A stretch of 64,000 nt of DNA from Chloroflexota bacterium. GTDB lineage: Bacteria; Chloroflexota; Anaerolineae; Anaerolineales; Villigracilaceae. The position numbers and the translations under genes are program-made. The notes under the pieces were generated by a model. That model worked only from the letters and a program-made list of their open reading frames with translations, was not told the DNA's origin and did no database searches. Below, in pieces: positions 1 to 10,549 of the stretch (the first letter of the stretch is position 1; every line of letters starts with the position of its first letter). Where the stretch lies: NCBI GenBank assembly GCA_019873735.1, contig JAIOAQ010000011.1, positions 1-64,000 of the forward strand, written 5' to 3'.

Positions 1-148
1 CCTCGCGCGGCAGAGACTTGTCGTATTGCGTGGTCATGACCGTCACCTGGTGGCCGCGCCGGGCAAAGGCGCGCGCCAGCCGCTCGGCGTAGATGGTCAG
101 GCCGGAGGTGTGGGGACGGTAGTAGGTAAGGACGGTGAGGATTTTCAT
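1..148 (-). CDS. Glycosyltransferase, N-terminal fragment (runs off the window)
   Basis: Only the first 49 codons are present; the gene continues beyond base 1. The protein starts MKILTVLTYYRPHTSGLTIY and then reads ERLARAFARRGHQVTVMTTQ, the usual N-terminal Rossmann strand and glycine-containing loop of GT-B glycosyltransferases of family GT4, where the nucleotide-sugar donor domain comes second. The ATG is at 148-146. It lies 35 bases downstream of the rsmI stop on the same strand, so the two may be co-transcribed. Donor and acceptor cannot be told from this fragment. The position next to a polysaccharide locus fits a role in surface glycan assembly. Confidence 0.75.
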   Translation of the reverse strand, partial: MKILTVLTYYRPHTSGLTIYAERLARAFARRGHQVTVMTTQYDKSLPRE

Positions 149-183
149 AAGAGATGTGCTTGCAGGTTTTCTAAACTGCCGAA

Positions 184-1014
184 TTATACCTTTTCCTTGT
201 TGGCTTGAATGAGCCGGTAGACTTCGCGTCGTGTCCAGCCCGATTCGCCTGCCAGCCGCGCTGCCAGCCGGCTGGAGGATTCGCCGGTTGTCAGCCCGGC
301 TCGGATAGCCTGAATGATCCTCTCTTCAGCCCAGCGTTCTCGATTCTCTGTTTTCCCGGCTATCACCAGCACAAATTCGCCGCGTGGTTCGTGTTGTTCA
401 AAATGCGCCCGCACGCGGCTAATCGGACCGCGGATGATTTGCTCGTGGATTTTGGTCAACTCACGGGCGGCAGCCATTGTCCGGTCGCCCAGAACAGCCT
501 CGAGGTCCGAAAGGGAAGCGAGTAGCCGGTGAGGCACCTCTAGGCAGAGCAGCGTGTAAGGCAAGTCGGCAACCGTCTCAAGAAAGGGGCGGCGTTCGGC
601 TGATTTGCGCGGCAAATAGCCCAAATACAGAAAAGCATCGGTGGGCAGGCCAGAAACCGCCAGGGCAGTGATTGGCGCAGAAGGGCCAGGGATGGGGCAA
701 ACGGAATGTCCGGCCGCCAGCGCGGCACGCACGAGTTCGTACCCAGGGTCATTGATGGTGGGCGTGCCGGCGTCGGAGACCAAAGCCACATCGTCTTCGT
801 TTAGCCGATTCAAAATGAGTTCAAGCCGGCTTATTTTGTTATGCTCAAAGTAACTGACCAGGGGGGTAGAGATGCCAAAATGATGGAGCAGTTTTTGCGT
901 CTGACGTGTGTCCTCGGCCGCGATCAGGCTTACCTGGCGTAAAATGCGCACCGCACGCGGCGACATGTCTTCCAGGTTGCCGATAGGTGTAGCAACAAGA
1001 TACAGGATTCCCAT
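184..1014 (-). CDS. rsmI: 16S rRNA (cytidine(1402)-2'-O)-methyltransferase RsmI
   Basis: The 276-residue protein has the RsmI layout of the tetrapyrrole-methylase fold. It starts MGILYLVATPIGNLEDMSPR (the VATPIGN signature), has SDAGTPTINDPGYELV near residues 80-95 and the SAM-binding PGPSAPITALAVSGL stretch near 108-122, and ends in the small C-terminal domain with GWTRREVYRLI. Length is typical. The family 2'-O-methylates C1402 of 16S rRNA in the decoding centre. There is no Shine-Dalgarno sequence: a TAAAAT box ends six bases before the ATG, so the mRNA is probably leaderless. It is a housekeeping gene lying between glycan genes. Confidence 0.95.
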   Translation of the reverse strand: MGILYLVATPIGNLEDMSPRAVRILRQVSLIAAEDTRQTQKLLHHFGISTPLVSYFEHNKISRLELILNRLNEDDVALVSDAGTPTINDPGYELVRAALAAGHSVCPIPGPSAPITALAVSGLPTDAFLYLGYLPRKSAERRPFLETVADLPYTLLCLEVPHRLLASLSDLEAVLGDRTMAAARELTKIHEQIIRGPISRVRAHFEQHEPRGEFVLVIAGKTENRERWAEERIIQAIRAGLTTGESSSRLAARLAGESGWTRREVYRLIQANKEKV

Positions 1015-1020
1015 AAATTG

Positions 1021-1026
1021 ATTTTA
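1021..1026 (-). promoter_or_regulatory. -10 box of a leaderless rsmI promoter
   Basis: On the minus strand, TAAAAT is followed by six bases (caattt) and then the rsmI ATG. A start site seven bases after the hexamer would fall on the A of the start codon. No purine-rich ribosome binding site is present. Confidence 0.5.
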
Positions 1027-1163
1027 TCACTGCCCATTCCTTGACGCTTCTCTTTTTTGCCCGTAAGATAAAGTCCAGACAAGCGTAACAAGCGTCATGG
1101 GCGTTTTGCCGGCCCTTGTTTGCAAGACATGCTTCTTTGGATATACTTGGTGAAAGGTGTGCT

Positions 1164-2165
1164 ATGAAATTTCTGATTGCGGGTTTGGGCTCCATTGGTA
1201 GAAGGCACTTTCGCAATTTGGTGGCCTTAGGGGAAAGAGATATTGTCCTCTTGCGCACGCACCGCGCTACCTTGCCGGATGACGAACTGCTTGGCTATCC
1301 TGTCGAGACGGATATTCAGGCCGCATTGGAACGGCATCAACCGCAAGCGGTCATTGTTGCCAACCCAACCGCCCTGCATTTGGATGTTGCCATCCCGGCG
1401 GCCAAGGCGGGCTGCGCGATTTTGCTGGAAAAGCCCATTGCCGAAGACCTTACCCGCGTGGATGAGTTGCGCCGCGCCGCCGAGAACAGCGGCAGCCGCA
1501 TCCTGGTTGGCTTCCAGTTTCGCTATCACCCAACTCTGAACAAGGCCAGGGAACTGATCGAATCTGGCGCCCTGGGCACAATTCTCACCGTTCATGCCCA
1601 TTGGGGTGAGTACCTGCCCAACTGGCACCCCTGGGAAGATTACCGTGCCGGTTATGCCGCCCGTGCCGATCTGGGAGGCGGCGTCATCCGCACCCTGACG
1701 CATCCGCTCGATTATCTGCGCTTCTTGCTGGGGGAAATCGAGTCGCTGCAGGCGCTGCAGGGGCACATTTCGCCGCTGGAATTGTCCGGCGTGGAAGATG
1801 TGGCCGAAATGGGACTGAAATTCAAAAGCGGAGCGATTGGCGGCATGCATGTCAACTACTTCCAGCGCCCGCCCGTTCACCGTCTGGAGATTGTCGGGAC
1901 AAACGGCACGCTGCGCTGGGACAATGCCGATGGAGTCCTGCACTGCTATACCATGCCGGCTCCTTTCGGTTCCTATTCGAACGATCCGCCGGCTCCCGTT
2001 ATTGAGACATTTTCTCCACCCGAAGGCTTTGAAAGGAACCACCTGTTCATAGCGCAGTTGCGCCATTTTCTGGATGTCGCTGCCGGCAAGGCGGAACCGA
2101 TTTGTACCCTGGCAGATGGTGTTCGGGCCTTGGAACTTGCTTTGCAGGCAAGGCAGTCTGCCTGA
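1164..2165 (+). CDS. Gfo/Idh/MocA-family sugar dehydrogenase
   Basis: A 333-residue NAD(P)-dependent oxidoreductase. The nucleotide-binding loop GLGSIGRRH is at residues 7-15, and the family's catalytic-lysine motif appears as EKP at 89-91; the C-terminal alpha/beta substrate domain follows. An earlier in-frame start at 1116 exists, but the ATG at 1164 has a GAAAGG site six bases upstream and starts directly with the Rossmann strand MKFLIAGLG. The family oxidises or reduces sugar carbons. Members occur in nonulosonate and GDP-GlcN-type pathways (PtmF-like), which fits neuA and neuB a few kb downstream, but the substrate is inference. It is followed 17 bases later by a membrane glycosyltransferase. 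Confidence 0.85.
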   Translation: MKFLIAGLGSIGRRHFRNLVALGERDIVLLRTHRATLPDDELLGYPVETDIQAALERHQPQAVIVANPTALHLDVAIPAAKAGCAILLEKPIAEDLTRVDELRRAAENSGSRILVGFQFRYHPTLNKARELIESGALGTILTVHAHWGEYLPNWHPWEDYRAGYAARADLGGGVIRTLTHPLDYLRFLLGEIESLQALQGHISPLELSGVEDVAEMGLKFKSGAIGGMHVNYFQRPPVHRLEIVGTNGTLRWDNADGVLHCYTMPAPFGSYSNDPPAPVIETFSPPEGFERNHLFIAQLRHFLDVAAGKAEPICTLADGVRALELALQARQSA

Positions 2166-2182
2166 ACGGAAGAATTGAGGCA

Positions 2183-4192
2183 ATGATGATAGAACAGGAC
2201 AAAGAAGGCTACAAACTGTATTCTGCGGCTGTGCTGATTGGCCTGGCAACTGTGTTGACCTACGGACTGCTCATTCCCTGGCTGGGATTTTATCGGGATG
2301 ACTGGTATGTGATTCTGGCCGGTCAGGGGCAGGGAACCCAAGGCATCATTGAACTTTTCCAAAGCGACCGGCCTTTTATTGGCTATCTCTATGCCCTGGA
2401 TTATCGCTTGCTTGGCGTATCGCCGCTTGGCTGGCATCTTCTTGCTCTGGCAGTGCGGCTGGTGAGCGGGCTGGCTTTTCTCTGGCTGGTGAATCGGCTT
2501 TGGCCGCAGCATAAAACCGAATCCACCCTGCTTGCACTTCTATACACCGTCTATCCGGGTTTTCTTGAGCAGCCAATTGCAGCCACATATATCAACCTGC
2601 TCATGGCGGTTGCCGCCTCAGTGCTTTCTCTCGCGCTGACGGTGAGCGCCCTGCGTGCACGCCGCCCTCAAAGCGCGATTCTTCTCACGTTGGCTGCCTC
2701 GGTTTTGACGCTTTTTTACCTGGCAATCTTCGAGTCGATGATTGGCCTCGAAGCCGCCCGGCTGGCCTTAATGTGGTACCTCCTTATGCAAGTCCCCGGT
2801 GCCGACTGGAGACAGGCTCTCAGGCGGCTTTTTCTTTGGGCCTGGCCTTATATATTGACAGCCGGTTCTTTTTTGACATGGCGTTTGTTTATCTTCAAGG
2901 CCACGCGTCATTCCACCGACCTGGATGCCCTGCTGTCTGAATACGCTATCTCGCCTTTGCGGGCTGCTCTGACCATCTTCATCGAACTCGGCAAGGATTT
3001 TTTTGAGACGGTCTTCCTGTCTTGGGTGGTGCCGCTGTATCAATTAACCGTCAACGGCAAATATGGCGATTTGGCACTTGCGCTCCTGGCTGCCGGCCTG
3101 ACGCTGGGATTGGCCCTGTATTGCCTGCGCCGTATCGGCCCGGCGCGCGCTGATGAGGCAGCCAAATTTCCACTTTCCGCCATCTGGCTGGGTGGAGTGA
3201 TTGCTTTGCTGGCGCTTTTCCCGATTAACCTTGCCGGTCGAACGATCAGTTTTTCGGGTCACTGGGATCGTTATACGCTGCATGCTGCTCTGGGGGGCGT
3301 TTTGCTGGTAGGCGGCCTGGTCTTTAAGTTTTTGCGCAAGCCTGCTCAGGTGCCTTTTCTGCTGGCTTTGGTGTTTGCAGGCGTTGTGACGCAGATTCAC
3401 AATGCCGCTTATTACCGGGACTTTTGGAATTACCAGCGTAGCCTGTGGTGGCAGACAGCCTGGCGCGCGCCAGATTTGAAGGAGAGAACGCTGATTTATG
3501 CCTCTTTGCCCCGCAACTTTGGCTATTTTGAGGACTACGAAATCTATGCCCCAGCCAACCTGATTTACACACCCGGCGCTCAAGTCAATCTCACTGCTGA
3601 CCTTGTCAATGGGCAGACCATGCCCTATCTCATTAATCAACAGGTAAAAGGCAAAACCAACCGCGGCGTTTATGTGCATAAGAATTACAAAAATGCCATT
3701 TTGCTTGCCATCCCTACCGCCGATTCTTGTGTCCATGTCATAGATGGCCGTCAGGTTGAACTGCCCTCTTTTGAGAACGGTACCTTGCTCTCAATCGCTT
3801 CCTTCTCTAAAATTGAGCGCATTGACCTGGCGTCCTCTCCGGTTGTCCCGCCTGAAAAGATCTTTGGAAAGCCGCCGCGCATAGACTGGTGTTTTTACTA
3901 CCAAAAAATTACACTGGCGCGGCAGCGCGGCGACTGGGAATCGGCGGCAAACCTGGCAGAAGAGGCCTTGCAAAAGGGCTTCCAGCCGCGCGATTATTCT
4001 GAATGGTTCCCCGTCTTTGAAGCCTATGTGAATAGCGGCAATTTTGAGGCCGCTGCAAAACTGGCTCCCAAAATGTTGAAGAATCGCGAAATGATTGTTC
4101 TCTTCTGTTCCCAACTGGCAAAGCGGAGTGACCTGCCGGTTTCTTATAATTCAGCATACATCCAGACCGCTTTGTGCCAGCCTGCGGAGTAG
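2183..4192 (+). CDS. Polytopic membrane protein, GT-C glycosyltransferase-like
   Basis: A 669-residue protein with about 10-12 hydrophobic segments in its first 420 residues, then a soluble C-terminal part of about 250 residues. The first helix is followed by an extracytoplasmic loop with FYRDDWYVI; an acidic pair in this loop is typical of the catalytic site of polyprenyl-phosphate-sugar-dependent GT-C enzymes. The C-terminal part contains a short TPR-like helical stretch (WESAANLAEEAL). The ATG at 2183 is used because the upstream in-frame extension lies inside the preceding gene. The specific sugar is unknown. It is the first of three such proteins in this locus. Confidence 0.6.
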   Translation: MMIEQDKEGYKLYSAAVLIGLATVLTYGLLIPWLGFYRDDWYVILAGQGQGTQGIIELFQSDRPFIGYLYALDYRLLGVSPLGWHLLALAVRLVSGLAFLWLVNRLWPQHKTESTLLALLYTVYPGFLEQPIAATYINLLMAVAASVLSLALTVSALRARRPQSAILLTLAASVLTLFYLAIFESMIGLEAARLALMWYLLMQVPGADWRQALRRLFLWAWPYILTAGSFLTWRLFIFKATRHSTDLDALLSEYAISPLRAALTIFIELGKDFFETVFLSWVVPLYQLTVNGKYGDLALALLAAGLTLGLALYCLRRIGPARADEAAKFPLSAIWLGGVIALLALFPINLAGRTISFSGHWDRYTLHAALGGVLLVGGLVFKFLRKPAQVPFLLALVFAGVVTQIHNAAYYRDFWNYQRSLWWQTAWRAPDLKERTLIYASLPRNFGYFEDYEIYAPANLIYTPGAQVNLTADLVNGQTMPYLINQQVKGKTNRGVYVHKNYKNAILLAIPTADSCVHVIDGRQVELPSFENGTLLSIASFSKIERIDLASSPVVPPEKIFGKPPRIDWCFYYQKITLARQRGDWESAANLAEEALQKGFQPRDYSEWFPVFEAYVNSGNFEAAAKLAPKMLKNREMIVLFCSQLAKRSDLPVSYNSAYIQTALCQPAE

Positions 4193-4269
4193 GATATCGG
4201 CAATTCCTTCGCTTCCCTTTGTCTGCCCGAATCGTGACAAAAATCCCATACCCTTTTCCCAGAACCTGC

Positions 4270-4275
4270 TATAAT
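4270..4275 (+). promoter_or_regulatory. -10 box upstream of the PAPS synthase gene
   Basis: A perfect TATAAT lies 40 bases before the ATG of the sulfurylase/kinase gene; no good -35 box is seen 16-18 bases upstream. The gap between the two genes is 123 bases, enough for a separate promoter. An AGGAG site precedes the ATG by five bases. Confidence 0.4.
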
Positions 4276-4315
4276 AGCGCCGTTCAAAATTCAGTTGTTG
4301 AATATAGGAGCCTGA

Positions 4316-6046
<1,731 letters not shown>

Positions 6047-6097
6047 AATAACGTTGAACCTGCCGGGCAGACGCCGCGTTTGCCCGGCTTTGAATTT

Positions 6098-7687
6098 ATG
6101 CTTCGCAAACTTTTTGAACGGTTCACATCTCCCTCTGGCCTGTTCCTGTTTACTCTGACTCTGACCGGCCTCCTGGCCGCCTTTGTGCTGATACAGGCTA
6201 CGCCCAATGGGCTGGGGCTGGCGAACGATTCGGCAGCCTATATTGGCGGGGCAAGAGGCATCTTGAATGGACAGGGCTACAGCGATATCTGGCTGGATAG
6301 CAGCCTGGAACCTATCACCCATTACCCGCCGCTCTACTCCCTCACATTGGCCGGGGTTGGGTTGTCGGGTCTCGACCCGTTGCGAGCAGCGCGTTTGATC
6401 AACGCACTGGCATTTGGCCTCAGCGCCCTCTTGCTGGGTCTGTTGGCTCGCAAGATGACCCGCTCTTATCTGGCCGGGCTGATTCTCCCTGTCCTGTTTA
6501 TGACCAGCGGGGCTTTGCTGCGCATTTACGCTTATGCCTTAAGCGAAGCGCTCTTTCTTGCTCTCAGTCTCGCGGCGTTTTTGTCCTTTGCCTTGCACTT
6601 TGAACACCAAAAAAACTACTGGCTGATCATCACCGGCGCGTTGGTCGGATTGGCCTATCTGACGCGTTATACCGGACTGGCGCTGGCGGCCAGTTTCTGT
6701 GCGGCGTTATTGTTGCTTAAGCCCGCCTGGCGCGAACGTTTCAAGTCGCTGTTCTTATTCCTGATTGCATTTGCCCCCTTTGCTGCGAGTTGGATGCTGC
6801 GCAACATGCTGTTGGCCGGAAACGCCGCCAACCGCACGCTTGGCTGGCACCCTGTGACGCTCGCCAATATCCGCCGCGGGGTCTATGCTTTCTCTGCTTT
6901 TCTGATGCCGATTTCAGAATGGCAGAGTGTGTTATTCAAAAGCCGGGTGATTCACTGGTTCCTGGCCGGCATTGGCCTGACTTTGCTCATCTGGCTGCTG
7001 GTGACTGGCTTGCGACGTTTCTTCTGGCCAAAGATTTATCCGCAGCCTGAAATTGTGACTTTCAGCACCGGTCTGTATGCCTGGGCCTATCTTCTGTCGG
7101 TTTTGCTCTCGATGAGTCTGTTTGATGCCAGTACCAAGTTCCAGCCGCGGATCCTTTCGCCGTTATACCTTGCCTGTCTTGTTTTGTTGGTGGCGCTGGC
7201 GCACTGGTTGTGGGCACAAAACCGAAGATGGAAGCGGGCCGGGCTGATTGTGTTGGTCATTTTTGCGTTGGGGCTTTCGCTGACCGGGTTTGCACGCACT
7301 TTTCAGGAACTGCGCAAGACGGGACAGGGCTATGCTTCCTGGAAGTGGCGCGAATCGCCGCTTATGGCTGCCGTGCAGAACTTGCCACCCGATGTGGCCA
7401 TTTACACCAATTCTCCGCCGGCGGTTTACCTGGTGACCGGACGCGCCAGCCGTGTGATGCCCACACCCTTCGATGCCGTGACGCTGGAAAGGCGTCCGGA
7501 GTATGCAGATCATCTGGCGCGTATGCGGCAGGAAATTCTGGATGGGCGCGCCGTGCTGGCAATCTTTGATATCTCTGAAGTGGAGTTCCCCGAAGAGACG
7601 CTGGAAGGCCCGTCTTTGATTGACGGCTTGCCCTTAATGCAAAAACAAGGCAATAACCTGCTCTTTGGCGTTTTTGTGGAGGAGTGA
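6098..7687 (+). CDS. Polytopic membrane protein, GT39/ArnT-like glycosyltransferase
   Basis: A 529-residue protein with about 11-12 transmembrane segments. After the first helix comes a loop with LANDSAAYIGGARGILNGQG and then ITHYPPLYSLTLAG. The pattern acidic residue, Y, A, R, P-P-L-Y is characteristic of the ArnT/PMT (GT39) superfamily, which transfers sugars from polyprenyl-phosphate carriers on the outer face of the membrane. The C-terminal 90 residues are soluble. ATG at 6098 is preferred over an upstream TTG at 6080 because it sits just before the charged N-terminus and first helix. It is followed three bases later by an SDR gene. Confidence 0.7.
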   Translation: MLRKLFERFTSPSGLFLFTLTLTGLLAAFVLIQATPNGLGLANDSAAYIGGARGILNGQGYSDIWLDSSLEPITHYPPLYSLTLAGVGLSGLDPLRAARLINALAFGLSALLLGLLARKMTRSYLAGLILPVLFMTSGALLRIYAYALSEALFLALSLAAFLSFALHFEHQKNYWLIITGALVGLAYLTRYTGLALAASFCAALLLLKPAWRERFKSLFLFLIAFAPFAASWMLRNMLLAGNAANRTLGWHPVTLANIRRGVYAFSAFLMPISEWQSVLFKSRVIHWFLAGIGLTLLIWLLVTGLRRFFWPKIYPQPEIVTFSTGLYAWAYLLSVLLSMSLFDASTKFQPRILSPLYLACLVLLVALAHWLWAQNRRWKRAGLIVLVIFALGLSLTGFARTFQELRKTGQGYASWKWRESPLMAAVQNLPPDVAIYTNSPPAVYLVTGRASRVMPTPFDAVTLERRPEYADHLARMRQEILDGRAVLAIFDISEVEFPEETLEGPSLIDGLPLMQKQGNNLLFGVFVEE

Positions 7688-7690
7688 GCA

Positions 7691-8515
7691 ATGAGCATTC
7701 ATGAGAAATTCGATTTAAGCGGCCGCGCCGCAATTGTCACGGGTGGAGCGGGGCTGCTGGGTGCGGAGTTTTGCCGCACGCTGGCGGAGGCTGGCGCGTC
7801 TGTGATTGTGGCCGACCTCAATGCCCAGGCGGCCGAGAATGTTGCCCGGGGATTGGAGCAGGCCGGGTTACGCGCGGCAGGCTTCGGCTTGGATGTGACC
7901 CGTCCGGAATCTTGCCGCCAGGCAGTTGATCTGGCCTTGTCTCGTTTTGGGCGGCTGGATATTCTGGTCAATTCGGCCGCGCTGGACCCAAAATTTGATC
8001 CCGAGGCAGCCGCGAAGGGAATCGCGCCGGGCGCTTTTGAGGATTATCCGCTGGAGCAGTGGAATGCGGCCCTGAATGTGAATCTGACCGGCATGTTCTT
8101 GATGACTCAGGCCGCGGTGCGGCCGATGTTGTCGCAGGGGAAGGGGAGCGTTGTTAATATTTGTTCTACTTATGGGCTGAATGGCCCCGATCAGCGGATT
8201 TACATCAAGGATGGCAAGCGGGTGGCCTTCAAGCCGGTGTACTATACGGTTACCAAGGCGGGCGTGCTTGGGTTCACAAAATACCTGGCGGCTTACTATG
8301 CCGGGACTGAGATTCGCGTCAATGCGCTCACGCCGGGCGGCGTGTTTAATAACCATGAGGAATATTTCGTCCGCAATTACTCTGCCAAGACCATCATGGG
8401 ACGTATGGCGCACAAAGATGAAATGAACGGGGCACTGCTCTTCCTGGCTTCTGACGCTTCTTCTTACATGACGGGCAGCAATGTGGTTGTAGATGGCGGC
8501 TGGACGGCGTGGTAA
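7691..8515 (+). CDS. SDR-family dehydrogenase, nonulosonate-cluster type
   Basis: A 274-residue classical short-chain dehydrogenase/reductase. The cofactor loop TGGAGLLG is near residues 17-24, the NAG-equivalent is LVNSAALDP, the catalytic Ser is in ICSTYGL, and the YxxxK pair is in YYTVTKAG. The C-terminus is DGGWTAW. The SDR sits just upstream of a CMP-nonulosonate synthetase, as PtmA-type dehydrogenases do in flagellin-glycosylation clusters, so action on an amino or deoxy sugar is plausible but inferred. A GGAGG-like site precedes the ATG. The stop is two bases from the next ATG, which indicates an operon. Confidence 0.85.
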   Translation: MSIHEKFDLSGRAAIVTGGAGLLGAEFCRTLAEAGASVIVADLNAQAAENVARGLEQAGLRAAGFGLDVTRPESCRQAVDLALSRFGRLDILVNSAALDPKFDPEAAAKGIAPGAFEDYPLEQWNAALNVNLTGMFLMTQAAVRPMLSQGKGSVVNICSTYGLNGPDQRIYIKDGKRVAFKPVYYTVTKAGVLGFTKYLAAYYAGTEIRVNALTPGGVFNNHEEYFVRNYSAKTIMGRMAHKDEMNGALLFLASDASSYMTGSNVVVDGGWTAW

Positions 8516-8517
8516 GA

Positions 8518-10545
8518 ATGAACCGAGAACCAACCTGGCTGTGGTTTCAGGCGATTCTGGCTGTGCTGGTCTTGGGCCTGTACCTGTGGGCGGCTTTGGG
8601 TCCACAGGAGGCTGTGCTGGGCTGGTATAGCAGCGATGATGCTTTTTACTACTACAAAATTGCCCGCAATGTTACCGACGGCCTGGGTGTCACTTTTGAT
8701 GGCATTAACCGCACCAACGGTTTTCACCCGCTTTGGATGCTTGTCTGCGTGGCGGTCTTTTGGCTGGCGCGCATTGACTTGTTCTTGCCGCTGCGGGTGC
8801 TTATGCTGGTTTCGGCGGCCTTCAATCTCGGCACGGCTTTGCTGCTCTTTCGTCTCTTGAGGAAGTATGTTCCGGCCGAGGCGGCAGCATTTGCAGCCGT
8901 ATTATGGGCCTTTTTGCCTGCTGTGCAGGCGGTTGTGGTGCAGGGCGGCATGGAGGCCAGTGTCAGCGCGTTTTTCTTGATGTTGCTTTTTTATCTGGGG
9001 GTGGAGTGGCACGCCAAAAGGGACGTGCGATCTTGGGCGCTGCTGGGTCTGGTGGCCGGCCTGGCAATTCTGGCCCGGCTGGACAATGTTTTTGTTGTGC
9101 TTTTGTTTGGGGTGTGGTTCAGCCTCAGGCCCGGAACGCCCTATCTGCGCGCGGTGGCGGCGGGCGATTTGGCTCTCATCTTCATTGCCGGCCTGCTGAG
9201 TTACTACTTCCGTTTTGATAACCGCTTTGAGTATCTTCAAAACTCGGGCTCATTACCCTATTTGATTGGGGCAGGGTTCTTGCTCAAGCCGTTGATGTTT
9301 TTCGTTTTTGGGCTTTATCGGCCGCCTGAGCCAAAGTTTTCATGGCGCTTTGTGGGCTCAACCTTGCTTGCCTCAACGCTGGCTTCTGCTGTGCTGACGG
9401 CATTCCTGTTTGGGTTTCGGGCGCTGGAAATGTATCGCGCCATACCGCGCACGGTCATCCTGATAGATTGGGCGATGACAACAGCCGGCGTGCTGATTTT
9501 ACGTTGGCTGGCAGGAAGGGCCTGGCCTTTAAGTAGTGCGCTTTCCATCCGGGAAAAGGACCTTTGGAAAACGGTTTTTCAACGGGCGCTTGGATATTAC
9601 CTTCCGGCTGTGGGCCTGCTTGTAGTGTATATGGCGTGGAATCATTTCTACATTGGTTCTGCCATGCCGGTCAGCGGACAAATCAAACGCTGGTGGGGCG
9701 GCCTGAATACCATTTACGGCCGGCCGGTTCGCAGCCTGTCCAATTTGTTGGGCGTGGATGCCTGGCCGCTGTGTAGCAGGCCGGTTGAGGGCTTACGCCA
9801 GACGCTGGAATCCTGGTTGGGAGCAGATGCCGCTTTCCTGTGGACGGCGGTTATTACAGCAGGAATCGCAGCCGCTATCTTCTGGCTGGTTTTTATTTAT
9901 CGCGCTCACATTGTCCGCCTGGCCGATAACGTGGGAGCCATTGCTATTTTTGCCGGGCTGTATGCCCAAATTTTCAGTTATACCAGCACCCTGTATATGC
10001 ACCGGCGCCCCTGGTACTGGAGCGGCGAACTGCTCTTCAGCGTTTTATGGATTGGCCTGTTGACCGGCCTGCTGTTGATGCAATTGAAAAGCCGGCCTGG
10101 ATTGGTCGCCGGCAGGGTGGCGCTTGCTGTGTTTTCGCTGATTTGTGTCATCTCGCTTGGGGCGGCATTTCGAAATTTACATACCAGCCCTGACATTCAT
10201 CGCGAGGCCCGGCGCATACTCAGCGAGGTGGAGTTCCTCGAGACGCACACGCCCCCTGGATCGCTCATCGGGATCACAGGCGGCGGAACGGTTGCCTACT
10301 TCATTCGGGAGCGCAGCATTGTCAACCTGGACGGCCTGGTCAACAGCCCTGAATATTTTGAACTCATGCGCAACAACCGCGGCGCTGAACTCCTTGATAA
10401 AATAGGCCTTGACTATGTTTATGGACGCGACTATAAACTTCTAAACTCGGCCCCATATCAGACCATGTTTGCAGGCCGCTTACGTTTGCTGGAGCAATTA
10501 AGCAGCGTCCGCTTTCTCTACCAATACATCTCTACCGGAAATTGA
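8518..10545 (+). CDS. Polytopic membrane protein, GT-C glycosyltransferase-like
   Basis: A 675-residue protein with about 12-13 predicted membrane helices and a C-terminal soluble domain. After helix 1 comes SSDDAFYYYKIARNVTDGLG followed by DGINRTNGFHPLWML. The acidic pair followed by an aromatic/ARN motif and H-P-L-W resembles the donor loop of GT-C enzymes acting on lipid-linked sugars. ATG at 8518 starts two bases after the SDR stop. The ending segment (GSLIGITGGGTVAYFIRERS) is shared by many bacterial membrane glycosyltransferases of unknown specificity. Third GT-C-like protein in the locus; acceptor unknown. Confidence 0.65.
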   Translation: MNREPTWLWFQAILAVLVLGLYLWAALGPQEAVLGWYSSDDAFYYYKIARNVTDGLGVTFDGINRTNGFHPLWMLVCVAVFWLARIDLFLPLRVLMLVSAAFNLGTALLLFRLLRKYVPAEAAAFAAVLWAFLPAVQAVVVQGGMEASVSAFFLMLLFYLGVEWHAKRDVRSWALLGLVAGLAILARLDNVFVVLLFGVWFSLRPGTPYLRAVAAGDLALIFIAGLLSYYFRFDNRFEYLQNSGSLPYLIGAGFLLKPLMFFVFGLYRPPEPKFSWRFVGSTLLASTLASAVLTAFLFGFRALEMYRAIPRTVILIDWAMTTAGVLILRWLAGRAWPLSSALSIREKDLWKTVFQRALGYYLPAVGLLVVYMAWNHFYIGSAMPVSGQIKRWWGGLNTIYGRPVRSLSNLLGVDAWPLCSRPVEGLRQTLESWLGADAAFLWTAVITAGIAAAIFWLVFIYRAHIVRLADNVGAIAIFAGLYAQIFSYTSTLYMHRRPWYWSGELLFSVLWIGLLTGLLLMQLKSRPGLVAGRVALAVFSLICVISLGAAFRNLHTSPDIHREARRILSEVEFLETHTPPGSLIGITGGGTVAYFIRERSIVNLDGLVNSPEYFELMRNNRGAELLDKIGLDYVYGRDYKLLNSAPYQTMFAGRLRLLEQLSSVRFLYQYISTGN

Positions 10546-10549
10546 AACC

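Noticed and set aside
1227-2249. Long minus-strand frame opposite the Gfo/Idh/MocA gene
   Set aside because: No family resemblance and no ribosome binding site; it mirrors codon bias of the plus-strand dehydrogenase.
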